From Fusibacter_D sp033549245 (GTDB lineage: Bacteria; Bacillota; Clostridia; Peptostreptococcales; Acidaminobacteraceae), in NCBI GenBank assembly GCA_033549245.1, contig JAWSUW010000096.1, forward strand, positions 1-14,370: 14,370 bases of DNA, given 5' to 3'. Positions 1-6,280 of the stretch are shown here, in pieces. Every line of letters starts with the position of its first letter. Position 1 is the stretch's first letter. The notes below the pieces were generated by a model. The model worked only from the letters and a program-made list of their open reading frames with translations. It was not told where the DNA came from and made no database searches. Position numbers and translations under genes: made by a program.

Positions 1-12
1 GGCTCTGTGCAT
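1..12 (-). CDS. 5' end (four codons) of a leftward SOS-controlled gene
   Basis: Reading leftward from position 12 there is an ATG followed by codons for His-Arg-Ala, then the window ends. The start is supported by an AAGGGG ribosome binding site (22-27, nine bases upstream) and a near-consensus promoter that overlaps a LexA box. Only M-H-R-A is visible, so no function can be read. Starts of this kind occur in Y-family DNA polymerases (DinB), which are common LexA targets, but this is a guess from context and not from sequence similarity. Confidence 0.5.
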
Positions 13-33
13 ACGAATCAACCCCTTGCAAAT

Positions 34-62
34 ATTATATCACAACACAACTCTACGAACAA
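34..62 (-). promoter_or_regulatory. SOS-type promoter of the leftward edge gene
   Basis: On the minus strand, -35 TTGTTC (57-62) and -10 TATAAT (34-39) are separated by exactly 17 bases. The -35 hexamer lies inside the LexA palindrome, so bound repressor would exclude RNA polymerase. The expected transcription start lies close to the AAGGGG ribosome binding site, giving a very short leader. Confidence 0.65.
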
Positions 63-71
63 GTGTTCGTA
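54..71. promoter_or_regulatory. LexA (DinR) operator, SOS box
   Basis: The sequence TACGAACAAGTGTTCGTA is an inverted repeat with two 8-base arms around a 2-base centre. It contains the CGAAC-N4-GTTCG core of the Gram-positive (Bacillus-type) LexA box. It overlaps the -35 hexamer of the leftward promoter, the usual repression geometry. It also lies about 90 bases upstream of the rightward gene starting near 160, but no convincing rightward promoter overlaps it. Confidence 0.75.
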
Positions 72-101
72 CAAAAATCAGTCAATTCAACCGCAATTCA
101 T

Positions 102-160
102 CTCCCACCTAAGAGGAAGGAGTATTCTTGCTAGTGATGATAAAGTGGGGTGAGAAGTGA
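102..160 (+). promoter_or_regulatory. Leader with strong Shine-Dalgarno, mini-ORF and possible hairpin
   Basis: A strong ribosome binding site AGGAAGGAG (114-122) is too far from the start at 160 to serve it. It does stand 5 bases before a TTG (128) that opens a ten-codon frame ending in TGA at 158-160. That stop overlaps the ATG at 160 as ATGA/TGATG, the arrangement of translational coupling. CTCC-CA-CCT (102-110) can pair with AGG-AA-GGAG (114-122), which would mask the ribosome binding site. The main gene also has its own GGGGTGA (147-153). Whether the mini-ORF is translated is unknown. Confidence 0.3.
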
Positions 161-879
161 TGAGACTCAAAAATAGTCATATAGGGGTATTGATTATAAT
201 CATAATTGTTGGAGGCATTTATATTGCTAAAGGGTTTGGACTTTGGTCCACCGAATCAGATAAAGTTCCTATAAAAATTACTGAAGGTACTGGAGCAGGA
301 ACATATGATCCTTTTGACATTAGAGGCTCTTATAGTTTTGGAGAGATATCCAGTTTATTTGAAATCGACATCAAATTGCTTGCTGAAGCTTTTCAATTAG
401 GGGATGTTGAAGTAGCAAAAGATCTAAAATCAAAGGATTTGGAATCCCTGTATGGTGAACAAGAAGGAGACATTGAAATTGGGAATGAGTCGGTTCAAGT
501 TTTTGTCGCGATTATGAAAGAGCTGGATATTAAGGACTCAGAGGCTTTTCTTCCCATGAGTGCGGTGCAAGTGCTTCTCGAGGTAGATTCCAATAGATCG
601 AAAGAAGTTCTGGATTATCTAGCAAATCATCAAGTTGAAGCTAATGTAAGTGGTGCTATTCCTGAAGTTGAGACTCAACCTGATTCAGAAGGCTTGAAAG
701 TCAATGGGAATACTACCTTTTCACAAGTTCTAGATTTTGGTATTTCAGTGCAGGAAATTGAGTCTATTATCGGTGCGAAAATGCCACCTGAGAATCAAAG
801 CGTGAAAAGTTATTGCACCGAAAATGGCTTAAGCTTTTCTGTGGTAAAAGAAGCACTAAATAGTCTGATTGAGCCATAA
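160..879 (+). CDS. Membrane-anchored protein with two copies of a helical repeat module
   Basis: A protein of about 240 residues with one N-terminal membrane segment (about residues 9-24), probably an uncleaved anchor with the rest outside the cell. The body is acidic and contains a module twice: an Ile-Arg-Gly / Val-Asn-Gly start, Thr/Ser-Phe, then Leu-Ala-Glu-Ala-Phe or Ile-Glu-Ser-Ile-Ile-Gly (about 54-81 and 181-207). Each copy is followed by an Asn-Glu-Ser-Val / Asn-Gln-Ser-Val segment (about 110 and 213). I recall similar modules at the ends of clostridial membrane Fe-S or DUF4405-type proteins, but there are no cysteine clusters here (a single Cys near the C-terminus), so this copy binds no Fe-S cluster. 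Start: ATG 160 fits the GGGGTGA site six bases upstream; GTG 157 is the alternative. Function unknown. Confidence 0.75.
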   Translation: MRLKNSHIGVLIIIIIVGGIYIAKGFGLWSTESDKVPIKITEGTGAGTYDPFDIRGSYSFGEISSLFEIDIKLLAEAFQLGDVEVAKDLKSKDLESLYGEQEGDIEIGNESVQVFVAIMKELDIKDSEAFLPMSAVQVLLEVDSNRSKEVLDYLANHQVEANVSGAIPEVETQPDSEGLKVNGNTTFSQVLDFGISVQEIESIIGAKMPPENQSVKSYCTENGLSFSVVKEALNSLIEP

Positions 880-889
880 GATTTAGGTT

Positions 890-919
890 TTGATTTGATT
901 GCAGTAATTCCTGTATAAT
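890..919 (+). promoter_or_regulatory. Promoter of the small double-ORF locus
   Basis: TTGATT (890-895) and a perfect TATAAT (914-919) are 18 bases apart, starting ten bases after the preceding gene stops. A ribosome binding site (938-942), two tiny ORFs and a terminator (1089-1121) follow, so this is likely an independent transcription unit of about 190 nucleotides. Confidence 0.6.
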
Positions 920-948
920 AGAGTGAACACGTTTAATAGGAGATTAAT

Positions 949-1047
949 ATGAAAGGCATGAATGGATTTTTTGCTGAACTCAATAGATTTTCAGGAATTT
1001 TTGGATATGACGGGAGAGGTCTGTCCAAAAATCGAAATATCTGGTGA
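949..1047 (+). CDS. Candidate small protein, 32 residues, frame A
   Basis: ATG 949 stands six bases after AGGAG (938-942), the best ribosome binding site of this locus, and downstream of a good promoter. The frame encodes 32 residues with an N-terminal Met-Lys-Gly-Met-Asn-Gly-Phe-Phe and ends TGG-TGA. It has no recognised domain and no membrane segment. It overlaps, one base out of register, a longer frame (962-1090) that ends directly at the terminator. A run of six T (967-972) lies just after the start, where slippage or an indel would join this start to the other frame. Either this frame, the other, or a fused product is the real gene. Confidence 0.35.
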   Translation: MKGMNGFFAELNRFSGIFGYDGRGLSKNRNIW

Positions 1048-1090
1048 TGTGCAAAACACAGAAAATTTATGTCCTAAGATACTGACTTAA
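962..1090 (+). CDS. Candidate small protein, 42 residues, frame B with two Cys-Pro-Lys-Ile motifs
   Basis: This frame starts at ATG 962 with only a weak AAGG (953-956) upstream and ends with TAA at 1088-1090, touching the terminator stem. It encodes an acidic 42-residue protein with the motif Cys-Pro-Lys-Ile twice, about 17 residues apart near the middle and the C-terminus. The paired cysteines suggest metal binding or a disulfide, but no family is recognised. The good ribosome binding site upstream belongs to the ATG at 949 in the other frame. If one T of the T6 run at 967-972 were skipped, a 46-residue protein would start at 949 and continue in this frame. Confidence 0.35.
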   Translation: MDFLLNSIDFQEFLDMTGEVCPKIEISGDVQNTENLCPKILT

Positions 1091-1121
1091 ACTCTGGATG
1101 ATTGCATTCAGAGTTTTTTTT
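1089..1121 (+). terminator. Rho-independent terminator of the small locus
   Basis: AAACTCTGGATG (1089-1100) pairs with CATTCAGAGTTT (1105-1116) over 12 positions with one G-U pair and a four-base loop, and the T-tract runs to 1121. It directly follows the TAA at 1088-1090. Confidence 0.85.
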
Positions 1122-1197
1122 GTTTGGATAGACCTCGGGTGGTGGGCGATAACCTGGTAGTGATTAACTGAAAATTATACTCGAGAGGATATATAAT

Positions 1198-1890
1198 ATG
1201 AAAACAGTAACTTTTAACAATCGACTTAAGAAAAATATAAAACGCAATTATGTTTTTACGATGATACAGAATTTGGATCTAACCCGAGGCATCTGGATGA
1301 TCTATTTGGCTACAAAGGGCATGAGTCTGACTCAACTCGGTTTGCTTGAAACCATTTTTCACATAACATCTTTTCTAATGGAAGTGCCTACAGGTGCTAT
1401 AGCTGATATTTACGGGAGAAGAGTCAGTAGAATTGTAGGAAGATTTTTGTCACTGACCAGTGTGGTCATTCTTCTTTTGGCAAACTCATTTGTTTGGTTT
1501 GCTATATCCTTTGTAATAACAGCACTATCATATAATATGGAATCTGGTGCAGGTGATGCACTCATATATGATTCCCTGAAAGAGCTGGATGATGAATCTG
1601 GTTTTATGCGGATCAGTGGCAATAAAGAGATGATTTATCAAATGGCGGGTATTGTCTCATTTATCTCTCTAGGCGACTATATCAATAAAGTGATTCCAAG
1701 TGAAAAGCGCGCGACAATTTTGTCCATGGCCAGCATGGTGTTTAGTTTTTTCATGATTACGATTTTCCCGGTTGTGGGCATTATGGGTGATGCATTTGGT
1801 TTGGCGCGGGCATTTTTAGTCATGGCAATTGTTGCGACGGTATTGACTGTCGTAAATAGTATAAGTCTAGCTCATAGAGTGGACCAATAG
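1198..1890 (+). CDS. MFS transporter with an in-frame internal deletion (probably non-functional)
   Basis: The first ~158 residues match the start of a major facilitator superfamily exporter: helices 1-4 or 5 and motif A in the loop after helix 2 (Gly-Ala-Ile-Ala-Asp-Ile-Tyr-Gly-Arg-Arg, 66-75), preceded by Glu-Val-Pro-Thr-Gly. The last ~70 residues match the end of the same fold: an Ile-Pro-Ser-Glu-Lys-Arg-Ala-Thr loop (166-173), then two helices like helices 11 and 12. The whole protein is 230 residues, while the family usually has about 400 residues and 12 helices. The missing part would be roughly helices 5/6 to 10, and the join lies near residue 158 (about 1665-1675). The frame stays open. 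The start ATG has GAGAGG nine bases upstream. It may be a decaying gene or a deleted product of unknown use; no partner half is present nearby. Confidence 0.8.
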   Translation: MKTVTFNNRLKKNIKRNYVFTMIQNLDLTRGIWMIYLATKGMSLTQLGLLETIFHITSFLMEVPTGAIADIYGRRVSRIVGRFLSLTSVVILLLANSFVWFAISFVITALSYNMESGAGDALIYDSLKELDDESGFMRISGNKEMIYQMAGIVSFISLGDYINKVIPSEKRATILSMASMVFSFFMITIFPVVGIMGDAFGLARAFLVMAIVATVLTVVNSISLAHRVDQ

Positions 1891-1893
1891 CTT

Positions 1894-1936
1894 AAAAGGT
1901 CTGTATGCACTGGTTTAAAGTGTATACAGACCTTTT
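1894..1936. terminator. Bidirectional rho-independent terminator
   Basis: AAAAGGTCTGTAT (1894-1906) pairs perfectly with ATACAGACCTTTT (1924-1936), and three more pairs follow after one mismatch. The A-rich and T-rich ends make it work in both directions. It sits between the MFS gene (stop at 1890) and the convergent secreted-protein gene (stop at 1940-1942). Confidence 0.9.
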
Positions 1937-1939
1937 ATA

Positions 1940-3451
1940 TTACCAATTGAATAAGTTTTTAATCCTTTGCCAAAATGTTGTTTTCACTACTTCTTCAACA
2001 ACAATTGGCATTTTTTCTTTTGCGATTGCTTGAGTTCTAAAGAAAAATTGAACCGACGCAACGTCCTCATTTTTAACTGATGCGAAAGATCTTGTTTCAC
2101 TTGCTTCACCCATAAAAGAGCTCATAAGGTCATCCACTTTGGCCTCTAAAGTGACATCCATATTGGAAGTTTCAGCCTTAAATGTCTCAGTTCCTTTTTG
2201 ATATTCGCTCATGCCCGATTTGATGTCCACCATGGCTTGGTTTAATTCAGAAGCGCTTTCATAAAGCACATAACTACTTTCTGCAAGTACAGCAATGCCC
2301 TCTACATAACTGTCAAGACCCGTCGAAATTTCCCCAGCGCCGCTGGCTAACTGACCGACCCCCATGATGTACTGACTTAGTCCTTGAGTCAAAGCCAAGG
2401 TTTGTTCAAGTTGGATTTCAATCGGTTTTAGTGCTTCATTTTGACCTAAGATAGCTTTATAGTTCTCACGATTCAATGCAGGTAGCGTTAAACCCATAGA
2501 CTTTAGTTCTTCATTAATCTGTGTAAATGCATTTGATTCCATCACTTGAACGCCCTGGATCAATAGTTGTCCTTGTTCATTGAGTGAGTTTAGTCCTTGA
2601 ACCATTTCAGCAAAACCAGTAGATAGTTCTCTGCCACTATTTTTGAGTTGATAGATGCCGCTTTTAAAGCGATTCATACCACTGGTATACTCAGATAGTC
2701 CAGCGGATATTTTTGAAAGACCGTCTAATAGCTCCTTTGCACCATCATCCAAATCTGAAATACCATCCTTTAACGCCTCAAGTTCATTCGTCAGTTCGGA
2801 GGGATCAATTGTCATGTCGAAAACCATCTTGACAGCATTTATAGTAATTGGATCCATTTCAAAATCTTTAACGATAGCTTCAACTTCCAAACTGGCTCCT
2901 TGACCGGGCAATACGGTGAAAGCAACCTGTTTGTTGCCACCTGCTTCGACTATTGTGGCACCTTTTGCTTCAATTTCCTTCACCAAATCATTAGAAAACT
3001 TCATACCGACCTGTAAAGCGTAGCTGTTGTAAAAATCCTTGAATTCATCTGAGCCAAGTTTTATATCAATAATAATCTTTAAATTACCAGAGGCACCGGC
3101 TAAAGCTTTCAAAGATGTAGGTGCACCATCAAGGGAATAGGTGAACTCAAAATCCCATGGTAATTTGGGAGTGTTCACAATACCTTGATAATAGAAAATA
3201 TCTTCATTAATCGGGATTGCGATTTTTGAATTATCATTTGTGAGTTCTTCAAGTGTTGTCAAGTTATTGATTACATCATAATCGCCGTAATCATAAGTCA
3301 ATTCATGAATGGCATTAACCACTTGGAGAGTATCTAGTGTGCCATTTTCTGAAATCAAACCATAAATAGACTCTTCTTTAAAGCCTTCTCCGTAGGAGAT
3401 GCTGCCAAAGATTAAAGTTGCTATCAGAAGTAAAATGCTAGTTTTCCTCAT
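1940..3451 (-). CDS. Secreted glycine-heptad coiled-coil protein, partner of the MMPL transporter
   Basis: A 503-residue protein with a cleavable-looking signal peptide (1-21, no lipobox cysteine) and no other membrane span. After a mixed domain (about 25-215) come two long helical blocks with Gly every seven residues. In block 1, Gly stands at 230, 237, 244, 251, 258, 265, 279 and 286. In block 2 it stands at 357, 364, 371, 378, 385, 413 and 420, with Ser or Ala at the skipped heptads. This is the Leu-x-x-Gly heptad pattern of the YhgE/Pip-type family often encoded next to MMPL transporters. The C-terminus is a short aromatic amphipathic tail (Phe-Trp-Gln-Arg ... Phe-Asn-Trp). The ATG follows the mmpL stop by one base (TAATATG), with AAGGAAGGA inside the end of mmpL, so the two are translated together. 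Likely an extracellular accessory part of the transporter; the role is inferred. Confidence 0.8.
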   Translation of the reverse strand: MRKTSILLLIATLIFGSISYGEGFKEESIYGLISENGTLDTLQVVNAIHELTYDYGDYDVINNLTTLEELTNDNSKIAIPINEDIFYYQGIVNTPKLPWDFEFTYSLDGAPTSLKALAGASGNLKIIIDIKLGSDEFKDFYNSYALQVGMKFSNDLVKEIEAKGATIVEAGGNKQVAFTVLPGQGASLEVEAIVKDFEMDPITINAVKMVFDMTIDPSELTNELEALKDGISDLDDGAKELLDGLSKISAGLSEYTSGMNRFKSGIYQLKNSGRELSTGFAEMVQGLNSLNEQGQLLIQGVQVMESNAFTQINEELKSMGLTLPALNRENYKAILGQNEALKPIEIQLEQTLALTQGLSQYIMGVGQLASGAGEISTGLDSYVEGIAVLAESSYVLYESASELNQAMVDIKSGMSEYQKGTETFKAETSNMDVTLEAKVDDLMSSFMGEASETRSFASVKNEDVASVQFFFRTQAIAKEKMPIVVEEVVKTTFWQRIKNLFNW

Positions 3452-3452
3452 A

Positions 3453-5525
3453 TTATTGTCCTTCCTTCTCTTGATAAAATTTATGGGCCAATGTCGTTTT
3501 TTGAATCACTTTATCAAAGAGTAACAACAGAGCTGGTAGAACGCCTACAACCATTATAAATGAAAGAATGGTTCCTCTGCCTAAAAGTATTCCCAGTTCT
3601 TTGATCATTGGATTGTTTGTGGTACTTGCTAAAATGAATCCAGCTATAGATAAAATAGTTGCTGAAACCAAAATGGCTGCAACGTTATTTTGCAAGGCAT
3701 GCCACATAGCTTCTTTTTTGGATTCGTCTTGCCGTGCTTTTAAATAACGATTGGTCATTAATATCGCATAATCCACGGTTGCTCCCAGTTGAACAGTACT
3801 GATGATCAAGTAACCAATAAAGCTGATGGTAGTCCCCATAAAATATGGTATGGATAAATTGATCCAAATGGCTGACTCAATGGTAAAAATCAAAAGTATT
3901 GGCAAAGTTATGGATTTGAAGGTCAACAGTAAAACTATGAATATTCCTGCAATTGCAATGAGATTGATTCTACCCATATCTACTGCGACCACTTTTTTCA
4001 TGTCATTCAGGGTTGGTGCTTGCCCCGACAAATAATAGTCATCATAGTATTGGCTAGCAGTTTCCAAAATTTGATCCACCGTACTGAATGCGACTTGACC
4101 TTCTGATGGGATGTCTGCATAAATAATCATACGGGTATACTTTTCTGAGTAGAATTGACCGGTCACTTCATCTGGGGCATACGCCTTTGGAATTTTTGTG
4201 CCCACAACTTCAGTATATGCAATTACTTGTGTGATATTTGGTATATTTTCAAGTGCTCCGCTTAAAGCTTTTTCAGTAGAAAGTTCTTCCTTTGGTATGA
4301 TGAGGACCATGGGCTTTTCAGTACCAAAGACATCGTCAATGAGACTTTGGTCTCGCATTGGTCGAGAACCTTCAAAATCCACTTCCATACCATATATAAA
4401 TTCGACTTTAGATTGACCTAAAAATGCTGGAATAGCAATAATTAGAGCAATCAGTAAAATTGGAGTCCTGATTTTCACAAGTACACGGCTTAAACCACCA
4501 GGATGAGGTAAATAGTCTTTATGCATTGTTTTTTCAATCCATTTGTAGGAAATCAGTGTGATCACTGGCAAGAAGACCATAACGGAAACAAAACTCAACA
4601 TAATTCCTTTGAACAAGTTTATGCCCAAATCTGCACCGATGCCAAACCGCATAAAAATCAAAGCGGAAAATCCGATCGCTGTAGTCATCGCACTGGCGGT
4701 CACGGTTGGTAAAGACTCTTTCATGGCGTGTAACATGGCTTCTTCAGGATTATATAGTTTTCTTTTTTCCGTGAAACTGTGCAAAAGGAAAATAGCGTAA
4801 TCCATGGAAACAGCTAGCTGTAAGATGGGGCTGACGGTTTGTGTAATAAAGGAAACTTCGCCAAAGATAATGTTGGTCCCCATGTTGATAGCAATAGCGA
4901 CACCAATGGTGAGCATGAATAAAATGGGTTCAAGCCATGAAATGGTGGCAATGATGAGGATTATAATGATAATTGGTATTAGAATAATCATAGCTTTGAT
5001 CACTTCGTCAATAGAACTGGATTGGGCACTGGCATTTTCAAGTGCCTGTCCTATGACAGCATTTTCCTCTCCGACTAGTTGATAAATGGACTCCAGTGCT
5101 TGAGTCTCAAGTCCATTACTGATCACCAGTGAGTAAAGTGCCGCATGATTGCGATAATAGCCCTCAACGGTTTTTTGATCAAGAAATGAAAGAGGAGTGG
5201 TTTTAAGCGTTTCAGCACCTAAAACGTCATCTAACCACATGACGGAATGTACTCCTTCAATTGCCTCCAGTTGTTCTTTATAAGCTATACCTTCTTGGAG
5301 ACTTACATTTTGGATCATGACAGACAGATTAGGGAGTCTGCTTTCAAATGAGGAGTCAAGAATTTGGATAGCTTGGGTTGAATTTGCATCTTTAGGCAAG
5401 TAGTCGATCAATTTGTAATTGACTTTTGTACCCGGAATCAGCAATATGCTGATGAGCATTAGGATACCGAAAACTATCAAAATGCTTTTTCTGAATTTTA
5501 TTATTGAATTGAATATGGTTTTCAA
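3453..5525 (-). CDS. MMPL-family RND transporter
   Basis: A 690-residue membrane transporter of the RND superfamily, MMPL branch, built as two repeats. Each repeat has one helix (about 14-31 and 353-369), a large outside domain (32-175 and 370-515) and five more helices (176-328 and 520-672). The conserved Asp-Tyr-Ala signature of helix 4 appears in both halves (242-244 in Met-Asp-Tyr-Ala; 585-587 in Val-Asp-Tyr-Ala); these Asp residues carry protons in the family. Such proteins export lipids, peptides or hydrophobic drugs by proton motive force; the substrate here is unknown. The start is TTG at 5525, seven bases after AAGGAGG. The downstream gene for the secreted heptad-repeat protein follows after one base. 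The divergent tetR gene probably represses this unit. Confidence 0.92.
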   Translation of the reverse strand: MKTIFNSIIKFRKSILIVFGILMLISILLIPGTKVNYKLIDYLPKDANSTQAIQILDSSFESRLPNLSVMIQNVSLQEGIAYKEQLEAIEGVHSVMWLDDVLGAETLKTTPLSFLDQKTVEGYYRNHAALYSLVISNGLETQALESIYQLVGEENAVIGQALENASAQSSSIDEVIKAMIILIPIIIIILIIATISWLEPILFMLTIGVAIAINMGTNIIFGEVSFITQTVSPILQLAVSMDYAIFLLHSFTEKRKLYNPEEAMLHAMKESLPTVTASAMTTAIGFSALIFMRFGIGADLGINLFKGIMLSFVSVMVFLPVITLISYKWIEKTMHKDYLPHPGGLSRVLVKIRTPILLIALIIAIPAFLGQSKVEFIYGMEVDFEGSRPMRDQSLIDDVFGTEKPMVLIIPKEELSTEKALSGALENIPNITQVIAYTEVVGTKIPKAYAPDEVTGQFYSEKYTRMIIYADIPSEGQVAFSTVDQILETASQYYDDYYLSGQAPTLNDMKKVVAVDMGRINLIAIAGIFIVLLLTFKSITLPILLIFTIESAIWINLSIPYFMGTTISFIGYLIISTVQLGATVDYAILMTNRYLKARQDESKKEAMWHALQNNVAAILVSATILSIAGFILASTTNNPMIKELGILLGRGTILSFIMVVGVLPALLLLFDKVIQKTTLAHKFYQEKEGQ

Positions 5526-5529
5526 AAGT

Positions 5530-5558
5530 TTGCCTCCTTAATAAACATTGTGTATAAT
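5530..5558 (+). promoter_or_regulatory. Promoter of the tetR unit
   Basis: TTGCCT (5530-5535) and a perfect TATAAT (5553-5558) are 17 bases apart. The predicted start near 5565 gives a leader of about 125 bases before the GTG at 5691. The -35 overlaps the mmpL ribosome binding site, and the -10 lies within the inverted repeat 5544-5573. Confidence 0.5.
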
Positions 5559-5573
5559 ATTTATGTCAATGTT
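5544..5573. promoter_or_regulatory. Candidate TetR operator (inverted repeat)
   Basis: AACATTG (5544-5550) and CAATGTT (5567-5573) form a perfect 7-base inverted repeat with 16 bases between. It covers the -10 and start of the tetR promoter and the predicted start of the mmpL promoter, so one bound dimer could silence both. A second CATTGTGT (direct copy of 5546-5553) occurs at 5584-5591, inside the mmpL promoter, followed by ATCAAT. The arms are AT-rich, so the match is suggestive only. Confidence 0.4.
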
Positions 5574-5602
5574 ATTTTATAATCATTGTGTCTTTATATC
5601 AA
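5574..5602 (-). promoter_or_regulatory. Promoter of the mmpL unit
   Basis: On the minus strand, TTGATA (5597-5602) and TAAAAT (5574-5579), each one mismatch from consensus, are 17 bases apart. The predicted start near 5567 leaves about 40 bases of leader before the TTG start, with the AAGGAGG site intact. An alternative TTGACA (5564-5569) would start the RNA inside the ribosome binding site and is less likely. Confidence 0.45.
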
Positions 5603-5690
5603 TCGTCAAGTTCATACAGATTGTTTTTAAATCGACAGTATTGGAAAAACTGTTGCTTATTCATCGTTTTTGAATGATTTGGAGGGTACA

Positions 5691-6257
5691 GTGCCTAAAA
5701 AAAAAGAAGACCGGCGTGTGAAATTCACTAAAATGTTTTTAAAAGAAAGCTTGATTGATTTATTGGAAGAGAAGAGTATTTTTAAGATTACCATTAAAGA
5801 AATTTGTGAGAATGCGGATATCAATCGTGCGACTTTTTATGCGCATTATTCAGATCAATACCATTTGCTTGAAAGCATTGAAGAGGAATACATTGAAAAG
5901 ATATTGAATACTATCGATCAAGATGCGATTCATGCGGACAGTACGCTAAATCTGGTCACAGACATCGTGACATTTATTTATGACAACAAAAAAATGAGTA
6001 AAATTTTGCTCAGCGATCGAGGGGACTTGCAGTTCCAAAAAAGAATTATGGCTCTAGTCCATGACAATATCTTAAGTAAAATGAAAGACATTGAACCGAA
6101 CAGTCTTGAAAAAACTGCACTTATATCTTCATTTGTCATTTCTGGCTGTGTTGGTGTGATTCAACATTGGTTCGACAGTAATTTAAAATCCTCACCAGAA
6201 GAAGTGTCGAAAATCATCAGTGATCTGGCGTCTGTAACATTAAATAGGGTTCACTAA
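5691..6257 (+). CDS. TetR/AcrR-family transcriptional repressor
   Basis: A 188-residue regulator. An N-terminal TetR-type DNA-binding domain is clear: helix-turn-helix about 33-61 with Ile-Thr-Ile-Lys-Glu-Ile-Cys then Ile-Asn-Arg-Ala-Thr-Phe-Tyr-Ala-His-Tyr, the family's most conserved stretch. The C-terminal ~110 residues form the helical ligand and dimer domain, with no recognisable ligand specificity. The start chosen is GTG 5691, five bases after TTGGAGGG (5679-5686). A longer frame from TTG 5670 has no ribosome binding site and would run through this one. It is divergent from mmpL and shares its control region, so the likely role is repression of the exporter and of itself, relieved by a compound. 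The next gene starts within 24 bases, with no terminator, so it is co-transcribed. Confidence 0.92.
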   Translation: MPKKKEDRRVKFTKMFLKESLIDLLEEKSIFKITIKEICENADINRATFYAHYSDQYHLLESIEEEYIEKILNTIDQDAIHADSTLNLVTDIVTFIYDNKKMSKILLSDRGDLQFQKRIMALVHDNILSKMKDIEPNSLEKTALISSFVISGCVGVIQHWFDSNLKSSPEEVSKIISDLASVTLNRVH

Positions 6258-6280
6258 AACAAGAATTGAGGTTTAGCAGA

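Noticed and set aside
4521..5082. Several rightward open frames of 60-90 codons within the mmpL gene
   Set aside because: They lie antisense to a clearly conserved 690-residue transporter, lack ribosome binding sites, and their composition mirrors the hydrophobic codons of the opposite strand.
5541..5569. TTGACA (minus strand, 5564-5569) as the -35 of the mmpL promoter
   Set aside because: The matching -10 would be poor, and the RNA would start within the ribosome binding site. TTGATA-17-TAAAAT further upstream fits better.
5670..5690. TTG 5670 as the tetR start
   Set aside because: The ribosome binding site TTGGAGGG (5679-5686) lies downstream of this codon and is correctly placed for GTG 5691.
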